Shown here: positions 8,201-16,264 of the stretch, one piece after another
Layout: each line of letters opens with the position of its first letter
Numbering within the stretch: position 1 is the first letter of the stretch
Origin: Chitinophagaceae bacterium DXS
Lineage (GTDB): Bacteria; Bacteroidota; Bacteroidia; Chitinophagales; Chitinophagaceae
Assembly (NCBI GenBank): GCA_030345135.1
Contig: CP128386.1
Location: 2,567,677 to 2,631,676, forward strand
Direction of reading: 5' to 3'
DNA: 64,000 nucleotides
The notes under the pieces: model-generated
What the model was told of the DNA's origin: nothing
Database searches by the model: none
What the model saw: only the letters and a program-made list of their open reading frames with translations
Made by a program: the position numbers and the translations under genes

Positions 8201-11200
8201 CGCAATTTCATCTGCACCAGTTCGTTCAGGTCAAAATCAAGGTTATTATCTGCCGGCCATATTTGTTCCGCAGTTGGGTTGGTTCCCGGCAGCGTTATCT
8301 TCAGCGGTATTTTTATTTCGTAGTAGTTACTGAGGAAGTCCTGTCCAATTCTTATGATGGCAGTAACATCTCCATCTTTAATAGAAGGCTGATTCAAGAC
8401 TGATTCCGCGTGAATGAACATAGACAGTCTTCCATACTGGCGCATATCCAGGTTCATCGTTTTAAATACCGCGCGTGAATCGTTCTTGGCAAGATTGAGC
8501 GCGCGCAAGCTCATGGATTGTTCATTCTGGAGCAAGTTTACTCCATTGTTACTCAGCATTTGAACACGTTCAATTCCCGGAGGAATTTTGTACGGAATCG
8601 GCTGACGGCTGCTATTCTCTTCCAGGTTAACTGCCAGTACATCAAAGGTTGTTGGAGAGTTGGCAGGAAGCGGTTTGTATGCGCCGATGGTATCCAGCTG
8701 GAAGGTGAAATTTCTCCACTGATTACGCACCAGGTCAAGTGTTGCAAAACGCATCGTTACGGAGTCTTCGAAGCCGGTTAGGTACATACGCATAAAACGT
8801 ATGGATTTGAAATCGGGAATGTTGCCAATCTTGTTGGTAAATTCTTTAATTGGAACACGAAACAAATACCAGTTTTCAGGATGTGATTCTCCGTTGGCAA
8901 GTTTAGGAGTAACAACTCTTTTATCCGTAATATATTTTGTGAGGCCCACGTCCATCCCTGGTTTCAAGTCTATTTCATACTCATAATATTCTTCTGTTTC
9001 GTTCAGTGTATTGTCTCTATTCAAATCTTCATTGTCCGGATACATTGTTGCGGCAGGTGCAAACTTTGATGAGTTATCTGTAACCACGGGTGAGTTACCC
9101 TGGGGATTATTGTACTGTTTATAACGGGTAAGAATTCCTGTTTGATTAGTCCAACGAGAATCACGATACCAAATGTAGTCATCCGCAGAAGGATCGTGAG
9201 ATGCCGTTTGATAAATTGGTGAACCCTGCCCAAAAGTATTGGCAAGTTGCGTGAGATAAGAGCCACGCTTGCGGATTTCGTCCGTATTATTTAAACCATC
9301 AAAGCCAAGATCCTGATATTGCCTGTCATTTGGATCGTTGCTAAAAGCCTGGGTAACCTGGATAGGATTCACCGGAGTTCTACCCCAAGTACTTTGACTG
9401 TCTATTGCTGCAGGCTGAGTTGGCGTATTCAATCCATTTTCGTAAAAACGTTTGCCATCTTTCAAAACATCTTCACTCACATTTCCTAAGTTAAGATACA
9501 ACTTACCCCCAGAACTTGTTGGAGTTTTAATAAATGGATCTTGCACCCAAAATTCTATGAACTCGACGTTACCGGTTTCAAAATCCGTCTGATCAATGCT
9601 TCTCATAATACCACCAAAATAGTCTTTTGGCTTTCTTATATGTCCGTTAGCATCTATTTCAGATCCCCGTGCTTCGAAGTTGTAAGGACCTTTTTCCTTT
9701 GGATAATAGGACAGATCAAACGTTGCAGTTTGAACGTCTGTAATATTAGTAGTTTTCTGAGGGAATAATTCATTTGTGTAGACTGCCCGCACACGTGGAT
9801 CACTTAATTCGGTTGTATTATTTTTCAGCGGGTTATCATTACTTGCCTTATCCTGCAGCGTTGGTTCAATATTATACCATGCCAGTTTCGCACGATGCTT
9901 TCCATAATCAACCGAATCAGCCAATGTAGCTTCGGGGAACAATCCGTTTCCCGCTGGTGTAGACGCCAGCGTCCATGAAATAAATGGAAAACGCATATCC
10001 ACGCTGCTTCTTGTCCCTTCAAAGTCATCAATATAAATCAACCCATTTTCACCAGTTCCAATCTGCGGCGGGTGCCCCGGCTTTAATGCAGCAAATTCAC
10101 CATAAGCATTAATATTACTCATGGTTGTGGAGGAATAGTTAGGCAGCTTATTTAAGAAACGTGTTAAACCCGGCCATTCTGAACGGTAGTTGAAATCAAG
10201 ACCGAACATGGTATTCCTGATCGGATCTTCACCATAGTTCATCTTGGTGAAATATGGCCGTTCACTTAATCTTACAATGGTACCACCCAACGAAAGCTTT
10301 TTGTTTACTTTGTAATCAAGTCTTAACCCAAGGAAGCTTCGTTGCTGCATACCAAAACCAGCATTGTTTTCAAACTGTACCTGCACAGGTACACCTGAAT
10401 TAATGATGGCCGCATTCAACACTTTCAATGTACCCAGGTTGTAGTCGATCATATAGTCCACGTTCTCGCGCAATGTCTGCCCGCCTGCAGTAACAATCAC
10501 CGATCCGGGGGGAATATTAAATGCACCTAAGTAAATATCAGAAGTGGAACTACCCTTTGCCGTTCCCTGTGCCACAAAGCGGTTAAGGTTGGCATAGGTT
10601 TGTGCGATAGCTTTTATGGAGTCATAGAGATAATAGTAGACGTATTTGTTTTTAAGATCCTGCGATTGACCGCTAAAGGCGAGTGAATCAAGATCGCGCC
10701 CAAACGGTTCCAACACGGGGAAGATGATCTTACCCTGTTGCGATAACACGGTAAAGCCTTCCACAAAGTCGTACTGCCCATCTGGTAATGGGTCATTGCG
10801 GTTATTTAACCGGTCAAGATTCAATAAGGATAAAAGCGGTTTTCCAAGTGCATCCGGTGCAGCCTCGGGCAGGTACCTTTTTAAACCGCCACTTGGCTCC
10901 TGGTATAATATGTTTAGTTTGAAATCCTGCTGAGTTAACCCGGTTACATCAAGAGAGTAAACATTCTTCATCATCAATCGCCAGATCGGCAACGTTACCC
11001 TTTGTGAAGTTGCTTTCAATAATTTTAGGAAAAGCACTTTTTGAACCCCTTGCGTAGAATCAACTGTAACATCCTGGGAAAACTCACCTACCTGGAATAC
11101 TCTTCCGTTGTAGGTATACTGGTAGGCAACACCCAACACTTCATCTGACTGCAACTGGATATTTAACGAAACGAACCCTGCCTGAGGGTTGAACGTATAT

Positions 11201-12498
11201 TCATTGCTGTTTAGCTTGCGGGCGAGTGTTTTTTCATAATCATCCACAGGCTTCAATCCCTTTGAAACAAGGATGGAGTTAACCAGTGAAGGATTTCTGT
11301 AACTGGGATTTGAAGTTAATGCTCCATACAAGTCATTCGCGCCATTCTGCGGTAATGGATTGGTTGTTAAGGAATGGATGTTGTTATTGTAGGGTGCATT
11401 TTCACCCAAATCCATCAAACCAACTATATTACGTGTATCCGTGGTTGCACCTGTACGATTGGTAACCCATACTTCCATTCTAAGTATCTGCACCTGGCTG
11501 TTCACTACGGGCAGCTTGGCCATCGTTTTATTATAGTTATTGCGGAAGTACTGTGCAACCAGGAAGTGCCTGTTCTCATCGTAATCATCCAGCTTTTTAT
11601 TGATCTGCTGTGTTACACCGCCACCTTGCAGGTTTATTGACTGCCGCTGAGCTCTTTGGTTAGCGATTGCGGCGGTAACAGTCAACTTACCAAACTGCAA
11701 TTGCGTTTTTATACCGAACAGACTTTGCGTACTGGGAATTAATGTTCCTTTGGACTGAAAAGAGATATTACCAGCTTCTATGGATTTGATGATCTCATCA
11801 TCCATTCCCTTATAGTCGAGTTTTATCTGGTTTTCGAAATCGAAATTGGCGAGGGTGTTGTAACTAATGGGCAACTTCAACTTTTCACCAATGCTCCCCA
11901 TTACGTTCACATTGGCGTTCATGTCAAAATCAAATCCTCCGTTCCGCCTGGCTCTTTCCGGTAGTGTGGGGTTTTTAATATTTTGTCCCTGGTAGCCCAC
12001 CGTCATATCCACGTTACCCTGTGGCTTGATATCTACTTTCAGTCCATTGGGTCCCGTTCCGAAGATGCGGTCAAACAATTTGTCGTACACATTTGACTTC
12101 GGTCTTTGTGTTTTTTGGTTTAGCAGACTTAAGGTTTGTGCACGTTTATTAAAGTAGTCTATTTCATCATTCCGTCCCTGGATCTTCATCAATTCATCAA
12201 ACGTCAGGTAAGTTGGTTTGCGGTAATATTTGTTGCCAACTTTTTCCAGGATGTAATATTCTTTTGTTTCAGGATCGTAAATGATCTGCTTTTTGATGAA
12301 AGATGTATCGTTTAGGTAGAAGGGGTTGTTGTTTTTCCAGGAGAAAGGATCTCCGCGCCTGTCTTTTAAGGGGTAATGTAAGCTATCATTACCTGCATTT
12401 CGGGACGAGTCGGTTTTCTGAGCCAACGCATCACCAAATGACATTCCCAATAGGGCTATCAGTAATAAACAGCTAAATAAATGGTATTTACGGGTCAA
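5221..12498 (-). CDS. sprA: Type IX secretion / gliding motility outer-membrane channel SprA (Sov)
   Basis: A 2425-residue protein of the length and build expected for SprA/Sov, the giant 36-strand outer-membrane beta-barrel that forms the T9SS translocation pore. Signal peptide at residues 1-26 ending ALAQ; SprA-type N-terminal repeats with the DxYQGQNIKNPTLPERARRNGG region; many alternating beta-strand segments; and a barrel-closing C-terminus (INVKLFFSQQ...LQIRVSLAP). A Pro-rich stretch (PPPPPQP, about residue 1885) is followed by a very Lys/Arg-rich loop (about 1905-1950). There is no ATG before the signal peptide: the frame is open back to the ruvA stop and the best start is TTG at 12498. 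It lies 39 bases after ruvA, a common Bacteroidota arrangement. Very sure of identity; start codon less so. Confidence 0.96.
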   Translation of the reverse strand: MTRKYHLFSCLLLIALLGMSFGDALAQKTDSSRNAGNDSLHYPLKDRRGDPFSWKNNNPFYLNDTSFIKKQIIYDPETKEYYILEKVGNKYYRKPTYLTFDELMKIQGRNDEIDYFNKRAQTLSLLNQKTQRPKSNVYDKLFDRIFGTGPNGLKVDIKPQGNVDMTVGYQGQNIKNPTLPERARRNGGFDFDMNANVNVMGSIGEKLKLPISYNTLANFDFENQIKLDYKGMDDEIIKSIEAGNISFQSKGTLIPSTQSLFGIKTQLQFGKLTVTAAIANQRAQRQSINLQGGGVTQQINKKLDDYDENRHFLVAQYFRNNYNKTMAKLPVVNSQVQILRMEVWVTNRTGATTDTRNIVGLMDLGENAPYNNNIHSLTTNPLPQNGANDLYGALTSNPSYRNPSLVNSILVSKGLKPVDDYEKTLARKLNSNEYTFNPQAGFVSLNIQLQSDEVLGVAYQYTYNGRVFQVGEFSQDVTVDSTQGVQKVLFLKLLKATSQRVTLPIWRLMMKNVYSLDVTGLTQQDFKLNILYQEPSGGLKRYLPEAAPDALGKPLLSLLNLDRLNNRNDPLPDGQYDFVEGFTVLSQQGKIIFPVLEPFGRDLDSLAFSGQSQDLKNKYVYYYLYDSIKAIAQTYANLNRFVAQGTAKGSSTSDIYLGAFNIPPGSVIVTAGGQTLRENVDYMIDYNLGTLKVLNAAIINSGVPVQVQFENNAGFGMQQRSFLGLRLDYKVNKKLSLGGTIVRLSERPYFTKMNYGEDPIRNTMFGLDFNYRSEWPGLTRFLNKLPNYSSTTMSNINAYGEFAALKPGHPPQIGTGENGLIYIDDFEGTRSSVDMRFPFISWTLASTPAGNGLFPEATLADSVDYGKHRAKLAWYNIEPTLQDKASNDNPLKNNTTELSDPRVRAVYTNELFPQKTTNITDVQTATFDLSYYPKEKGPYNFEARGSEIDANGHIRKPKDYFGGIMRSIDQTDFETGNVEFIEFWVQDPFIKTPTSSGGKLYLNLGNVSEDVLKDGKRFYENGLNTPTQPAAIDSQSTWGRTPVNPIQVTQAFSNDPNDRQYQDLGFDGLNNTDEIRKRGSYLTQLANTFGQGSPIYQTASHDPSADDYIWYRDSRWTNQTGILTRYKQYNNPQGNSPVVTDNSSKFAPAATMYPDNEDLNRDNTLNETEEYYEYEIDLKPGMDVGLTKYITDKRVVTPKLANGESHPENWYLFRVPIKEFTNKIGNIPDFKSIRFMRMYLTGFEDSVTMRFATLDLVRNQWRNFTFQLDTIGAYKPLPANSPTTFDVLAVNLEENSSRQPIPYKIPPGIERVQMLSNNGVNLLQNEQSMSLRALNLAKNDSRAVFKTMNLDMRQYGRLSMFIHAESVLNQPSIKDGDVTAIIRIGQDFLSNYYEIKIPLKITLPGTNPTAEQIWPADNNLDFDLNELVQMKLRRNSSGAPLNTIYRETVGNKVFSVFGNPNLGEVQGMIIAVENTAIGSTAPVSTEVWVNELRLSKLSESGGVAAVGRMDVQLADLGTLSVSGNMYTAGFGTLEQRVNERARNSMLQYDAALNIDAGKLFPKSIGATIPIYAGINRTVLTPKYDPYDQDVLYKYKLNSATSKSARDSIKKAALDQLTIKTINFTNVRFGQNNMKKRLWSISNFDFSYSFTSTEQTNPLITQNLIIKQRFGLGYTFSGEAKYWEPFKKMIRNKSHWLDFARDFNLNPVPSLIGFRVDINRQFGQYVPRIVNTYDNKVDKVDTTYDKYFTFDRYYNLRWDLTRSLNIDFSATNFARVDEPAGRINTKEKKDSMWSNFWSGGRNTLYQQKGTLSYNIPLNKIPATDWITARYSYSTNYNWIGASLLALNLGNAIENGQQNNLTAEFDFSRLYAKSKWLNAVSQPPPPPQPANPDLKNPNNATTNWWDTIPTRAQVVKDLKGKEKKQALRKWRQLKRDGRKAKRDAKQVQPEQMSGLERTAGKLATMIKRVSANYSENYSSRVPGYMDSSRVLGQNWNSMQPGLAYVFGKQPDTTWLNKKAAEGVITKDSTFNLLYQQNFEQKLSISAQIEPVRDLIIDINIDKAFTKDYSELYKDTTGSGNHFGHLSPYAMGGFSVSYISYQTLFRKYKPTEISGTFMEFQNNRIIVSKRVAALNPYWDKTYTTDGFANGYGRYSQDVLIPAFLAAYTGKDPNTIPLVKQSNPNIKSNPFSGINPLPNWRLTYTGLARIPSLANTFSSISITHGYNGTLSMNSFTSALNFQDPYHYGAPKFIDTVSGNFVPFFLLPNLTISERFEPLIGIDLTTVNQMNIRFEFKKSRQLSLSLIDYQLSEVRSTEWSFGGSYRAKGFELPFKIPFTKSKTVQNDMNFRLDLGLRDDTQSNSRLDQANAYSTGGQKVINIEPSVDYVLNNRINVKLFFSQQRIIPYISTSAPITNTKAGLQIRVSLAP

Positions 12499-12537
12499 AT
12501 TATTTGTAGCTCTGGTTAAGTAGAAATCTCTTCGATA

Positions 12538-13116
12538 TTACATCTGTTTTAAAGATTGCTTAATGATCTCCTCCAAAGTAGCATCAGGAGATATTTTTAA
12601 TACTTTTTTCAGGGCTGTTTCTGCTGCGGGTTTAGCAATACCCAGGGCCATTAATGCATAAAGGGCGTCCTGTTCTACTGCCAATAAGGGTTGGTTCATA
12701 ACGGTATCGAGATTTTGTTTTCCTAATTTATCCCGTAATTCAAGAATTAAACGCTCGGCAGTTTTCTTGCCTATGCCTTTAATTGCTTCAAGTTGCCTTG
12801 CATTTCCCTGCACAATTGCCCGGACAATTTCTTCGGGCTTCATGCCGCTCAACATCATTCTTGCTGTAGAAGCTCCAACTCCGGAAACACTAATCAGGTT
12901 CAAAAACAGCTCTTTTTCAGCCATTTCAAAAAAACCGTACAGCACATGAGCGTTTTCTGTAATATGCAGGTAGGTAAACAGTTGTCCTTCGGCCATGTCT
13001 GCTACGGCCGAATACGTATTAAGGCTCACCTGAAGTTCATATCCTACCCCATTTACATCAACAACTATTACCGCCGGCGACTTTCTTGCAAATTTTCCTC
13101 TTACAAAGGCAATCAT
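12538..13116 (-). CDS. ruvA: Holliday junction branch-migration protein RuvA
   Basis: 192 residues, typical RuvA length. Domain I OB fold (MIAFVRGKFARKSPAVIVVDVNGVGYELQ), domain II tandem helix-hairpin-helix motifs (LISVSGVGASTARMML and LEAIKGIGKKTAERLILEL), and a C-terminal domain III (ALMALGIAKPAAETALKKVL) that binds RuvB. RuvA tetramers grip four-way junctions and position the RuvB motors during recombinational repair. Start ATG at 13116. A TATTTTTG promoter box lies only 11-18 bases upstream, so the leader would be very short. sprA follows 39 bases downstream and is probably co-transcribed. Confidence 0.96.
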   Translation of the reverse strand: MIAFVRGKFARKSPAVIVVDVNGVGYELQVSLNTYSAVADMAEGQLFTYLHITENAHVLYGFFEMAEKELFLNLISVSGVGASTARMMLSGMKPEEIVRAIVQGNARQLEAIKGIGKKTAERLILELRDKLGKQNLDTVMNQPLLAVEQDALYALMALGIAKPAAETALKKVLKISPDATLEEIIKQSLKQM

Positions 13117-13126
13117 ACTTGGAAGG

Positions 13127-13134
13127 CAAAAATA
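13127..13134 (-). promoter_or_regulatory. Candidate -7 box for ruvA-sprA
   Basis: On the minus strand this reads TATTTTTG, matching the Bacteroidota -7 consensus TAnnTTTG. With G at -7, transcription would start near 13120, about four bases before the ruvA ATG. No clear -33 TTG was assigned. Confidence 0.45.
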
Positions 13135-13295
13135 TAATTTTAAGTGAATATTTAAGTTATTTTTTTATAGAGCAAAGCCATTTCTTATATTTTAGGGCCG
13201 GCCTCAGGACTGCTATTGACTTTACAGCAATAATTCATTATTTTATGTTATACGTCCCTTTTAAAACGGTCTGTTTTCATTTGATTTTTTGTTGA

Positions 13296-13303
13296 TACTT
13301 TTG
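13296..13303 (+). promoter_or_regulatory. Candidate -7 box for fabH
   Basis: TACTTTTG, an exact TAnnTTTG match, placed so that transcription would begin near 13310, 10-16 bases before the fabH start. The same octamer precedes fabD, pafA and the gene at 62735, which supports its reality as a housekeeping promoter. Confidence 0.5.
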
Positions 13304-13319
13304 CGCCTCTAACATATAA

Positions 13320-14315
13320 ATGCAGATGAGCAAAACAACAGCAGCTATAACAGCAGTAGGTGGATATGTACCTGAATATCGCTTAACTAATGCGGAACTG
13401 GAAAAAATGGTCGACACAAATGATGAGTGGATACGAACCCGTACCGGCATTGAAGAGCGAAGGATATTAAAAGGTGACGGACTTGCGACCAGCGATATGG
13501 CTGTTCCTGCTATTCAGGAGATCCTGAAAAAAAAGAATCTTGACCCCACTGAAATAGACTGTATTATCTGTGCTACTGTTACACCTGACATGGTATTTCC
13601 TGCAACAGCGAATATTATTGCCGACAAACTTGGTGCAATTAACGCGTGGGGTTATGACCTGAGCGCTGCATGCAGCGGTTTTGTTTTTGCATTGAGTACC
13701 GGAGCCTCTTACATTGAAACCGGCAGATATAAAAAAGTAATTGTAGTTGGCGCCGATAAAATGAGTGCAATTATTGATTACACTGATCGTAATACCTGCG
13801 TTCTTTTCGGAGATGGCGCCGGAGCCGTGTTGCTTGAACCCAACAACGACGGTTATGGCGTTTTAGACAGCGTGTTGAAATCTGATGGAAAAGGAAGACA
13901 TTACCTTAATATGCGTGCCGGCGGTTCTTTAAAGCCTGCAACGATAGAAACTGTTACCGCAAGAGAACACTATGCTTTCCAGGAAGGCAAAACAGTATTC
14001 AAATTTGCAGTGGTTGGCATGGCTGATGTTAGTGCCGAAATAATGCATCGCAATAATCTTACAGCTGATGATGTTGCATGGCTGGTTCCTCACCAGGCTA
14101 ATCTGCGTATAATAGATGCGACTGCTAACCGCATGGGCCTGCCCAAAGAAAAAGTAATGATCAACATTCAACGCTACGGAAATACTACAGCAGGAACAAT
14201 TCCTTTGTGTTTGTGGGATTGGGAAAGCCAACTCAAAAAAGGCGACAACCTGGTACTTGCAGCATTCGGCGGCGGCTTTACATGGGGAGCGACCTGGGTT
14301 AAGTGGGCGTATTAG
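13320..14315 (+). CDS. fabH: Beta-ketoacyl-ACP synthase III (FabH)
   Basis: 331 residues (329 if the second ATG at 13326 is used). FabH condenses acetyl- or branched acyl-CoA with malonyl-ACP to start fatty-acid synthesis. The catalytic triad is complete: Cys in DLSAACSGF (about C118), His in [11 protein letters not shown], and Asn in [12 protein letters not shown]. The N-terminal [22 protein letters not shown] segment and C-terminal [13 protein letters not shown] are classic. It is transcribed divergently from ruvA across a 200-base gap. The tail is followed immediately by a 73-bp tandem repeat. Two other type II fatty-acid genes, fabD and fabI, are in the window but in different units. Confidence 0.96.
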   Translation: MQMSKTTAAITAVGGYVPEYRLTNAELEKMVDTNDEWIRTRTGIEERRILKGDGLATSDMAVPAIQEILKKKNLDPTEIDCIICATVTPDMVFPATANIIADKLGAINAWGYDLSAACSGFVFALSTGASYIETGRYKKVIVVGADKMSAIIDYTDRNTCVLFGDGAGAVLLEPNNDGYGVLDSVLKSDGKGRHYLNMRAGGSLKPATIETVTAREHYAFQEGKTVFKFAVVGMADVSAEIMHRNNLTADDVAWLVPHQANLRIIDATANRMGLPKEKVMINIQRYGNTTAGTIPLCLWDWESQLKKGDNLVLAAFGGGFTWGATWVKWAY

Positions 14316-14521
14316 GAGAAGCTTAAAGCCTAAAGCGTAAAGCTTAGAACTGAAGTTGTAAGTTATAAGTAGTACGTTATACGTTGAGGAGAAGCTTAAA
14401 ACCTAAAGCGCAAAGCTTAGAACTGAAGTTGTAAGTTATAAGTAGTACGTTATACGTTGAGGAGAAGCTTAAAGCCTAAAGCGCAAAGCTTAGAACTGAA
14501 GTGATAAGTGGTACGTTGTGC
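14314..14521. repeat. Tandem array, 73-bp unit, about 2.8 copies
   Basis: Units begin at 14314, 14387 and 14460, each opening with AGGAGAAGCTTAAA and carrying AAAGCTTAGAACTGAAGT. The first two continue with TAAGTTATAAGTAGTACG. Copies differ by only a few substitutions; the third is cut short and changed at its end. The first base overlaps the fabH stop codon. The unit holds the ACGTTATACGTT word that recurs in other intergenic gaps. Confidence 0.85.
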
Positions 14522-14618
14522 GATTGAAGACCAGAGTATTGTGAAGCAAGAAAAAAGGATCAATGCTGCACATTTCACTATTGACCATTCACTATTCACT
14601 TTTTTGACACATTTCATT

Positions 14619-15068
14619 ATGAGCATCGATATAAGAAGGGCTGAAAAAAAAGACTGCACAAGGTTACTTGAGTTAATACAGGAACTGGCAACTTACGAAA
14701 AAGCACCGGATGAGGTTACTGTTACACTGGATCATTTTGAAGAAAGTGGCTTTGGCGAAAATCCCGTTTGGTGGGCATTTGTAGCTGAAGAAGATGGAGC
14801 GATCCTTGGCTTTGCATTATACTATGTCCGTTATTCTACATGGAAGGGACAACGTATGTACCTTGAAGATATTATCGTTACCGAAGAAGCAAGAGGAAAA
14901 GGTATCGGCAAGCTTTTGTTTGATGCACTGATTGAAGAAGCTAAACTAAAGCAGTTCAAAGGCATCACCTGGCAGGTGCTTGAATGGAATGAACCCGCCA
15001 TCAACTTCTACAAAAAACTCGGCGCCGGCTTTGATCCTGAATGGATCAATTGCAACCTATCTATTTAA
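14619..15068 (+). CDS. GNAT N-acetyltransferase, spermidine/spermine (diamine) acetyltransferase type
   Basis: 150 residues from the ATG at 14619; an upstream in-frame extension is built from intergenic repeat DNA and is rejected. The protein is a single GNAT domain with the acetyl-CoA loop in VTEEARGKGIGKLL (about residues 90-103). The order IRRAEKKDC, LATYEKAPDEV, GFGENPVWWAF, GFALYYVRYSTWKG, YLEDIIV and WNEPAINFYKKLGA closely follows the eukaryotic SSAT / thialysine acetyltransferase family. Probable role: acetylation of polyamines or a related amine in the cytoplasm. Length is as expected. It ends on a strong hairpin terminator. Family firm; substrate inferred. Confidence 0.85.
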   Translation: MSIDIRRAEKKDCTRLLELIQELATYEKAPDEVTVTLDHFEESGFGENPVWWAFVAEEDGAILGFALYYVRYSTWKGQRMYLEDIIVTEEARGKGIGKLLFDALIEEAKLKQFKGITWQVLEWNEPAINFYKKLGAGFDPEWINCNLSI

Positions 15069-15071
15069 TTG

Positions 15072-15126
15072 AAAATGGAGAATTGAAAGTTGACAATGTA
15101 TCAACAGTCAATTCTCCATTTTTTAA
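15072..15126 (+). terminator. Strong hairpin terminator built from a dispersed repeat word
   Basis: AAAATGGAGAATTG (15072-15085) pairs perfectly with CAATTCTCCATTTT (15109-15122). Inside, GTTGA pairs with TCAAC across a 3x3 internal loop. It is followed by a run of T and lies just after the GNAT stop. The same word family appears in opposite orientation at about 15170-15205, beside the convergent fabD stop. Confidence 0.75.
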
Positions 15127-15203
15127 AAAATGTAAAGAAGGAAATTCAAATCGACATCTCTGGTGGGCTCCCCCATTTTCAATTGTCAATTTTCAATTTT
15201 CCA

Positions 15204-16097
15204 TTAATTTACCCCGTCAGTTGTCGCTTCTTTGTGAATTTTATTAACCAATCCTTGTAACACTTTACCCGGACCTACTTCTGTGAAATGCGTTGCACCG
15301 TCAGCAACCATTGCCTGCACACTTTGCGTCCAACGAACTGCACCCGTTAGTTGATCAATCAGATTTTTCTTTATTTCTTCAGCATCAGTAACGGCTTTTG
15401 CAACTACGTTCTGGTAGACCGGGCATGCAGGTGCATTAAATGTAGTAGATTCAATAGCAGCGGCAAGCTCTTCTTTTGCCGGAGCCATTAAAGGCGAGTG
15501 AAATGCACCACCTACCGGTAATACCAAAGCACGTTTAGCACCAGCTGCTTTCATTTGTTCACATGCTATATCAATTCCTTTTAAAGATCCGCTTATCACC
15601 AATTGGCCCGGACAGTTGTAGTTGGCAGCAACAACAACTTCACCGGTTTCCTGCTGCACTTTAGCGCAAATTTCTTCCACCTTTTCATCAGCCAGTGCCA
15701 GCACAGCAGCCATTGTTGAAGGATTAAGCTCACATGCTTTCTGCATAGCCATTGCACGGATGCTGACCAGCTTAAGCGCATCTTCAAAGCTTAATGTACC
15801 ATTTGCTACCAACGCAGAAAATTCACCAAGCGAATGGCCGGCAACCATATCGGGCTTTGCATTATCCAGTGTTTTATAAGCAATAACTGAATGCAGGAAA
15901 ACTGCAGGTTGTGTAACCTTCGTTTGTTTCAACTCTTCATCCGTACCGCTAAACATTATGTCGCTGATGCGAAACCCAAGTATATCGTTCGCCTTCTCAA
16001 AAAGCTCTTTTGCTACTGCATTACCTTCATACAAAGCTTTGCCCATTCCACTGAATTGCGAGCCCTGACCCGGAAAGATGTAAGCATGTTTACTCAT
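15204..16097 (-). CDS. fabD: Malonyl-CoA:ACP transacylase (FabD)
   Basis: 297 residues, normal length. It moves the malonyl group from CoA to acyl carrier protein for fatty-acid elongation. Diagnostic sequence: FPGQGSQFSGMGKALYE at the N-terminus, the nucleophile elbow GHSLGEFSAL with Ser at about 89, the Arg of SIRAMAMQKACE, and GGAFHSPLM with the catalytic His. It has its own promoter (16115-16146) and stands alone on the minus strand between the GNAT gene and the PUL. Confident. Confidence 0.96.
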   Translation of the reverse strand: MSKHAYIFPGQGSQFSGMGKALYEGNAVAKELFEKANDILGFRISDIMFSGTDEELKQTKVTQPAVFLHSVIAYKTLDNAKPDMVAGHSLGEFSALVANGTLSFEDALKLVSIRAMAMQKACELNPSTMAAVLALADEKVEEICAKVQQETGEVVVAANYNCPGQLVISGSLKGIDIACEQMKAAGAKRALVLPVGGAFHSPLMAPAKEELAAAIESTTFNAPACPVYQNVVAKAVTDAEEIKKNLIDQLTGAVRWTQSVQAMVADGATHFTEVGPGKVLQGLVNKIHKEATTDGVN

Positions 16098-16114
16098 ACA
16101 TTAAAATTATGGGA

Positions 16115-16146
16115 CAAAAGTAATAGCTGCAAGCTATCATCCGCAA
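16115..16146 (-). promoter_or_regulatory. Promoter of fabD
   Basis: On the minus strand TTG (16146-16144) is followed after 21 bases by TACTTTTG (16122-16115). This agrees with the Bacteroidota pattern TTG-N17-23-TAnnTTTG. Transcription would start near 16108, about 11 bases before the ATG. Confidence 0.6.
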
Positions 16147-16264
16147 GGTATTAGCAAAAAATGTTCATTGATCTCAAAAACGTTGTAGTTTATTTAGTCC
16201 TGCTAATGTTCGGTCATTATTCTCATTGTTGTTATCTACCTGATCAAATAAAAGTTATACACCA

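Noticed and set aside
14314-14521. 73-bp array as a CRISPR
   Set aside because: The whole unit repeats with no unique spacers, and no cas genes are nearby.
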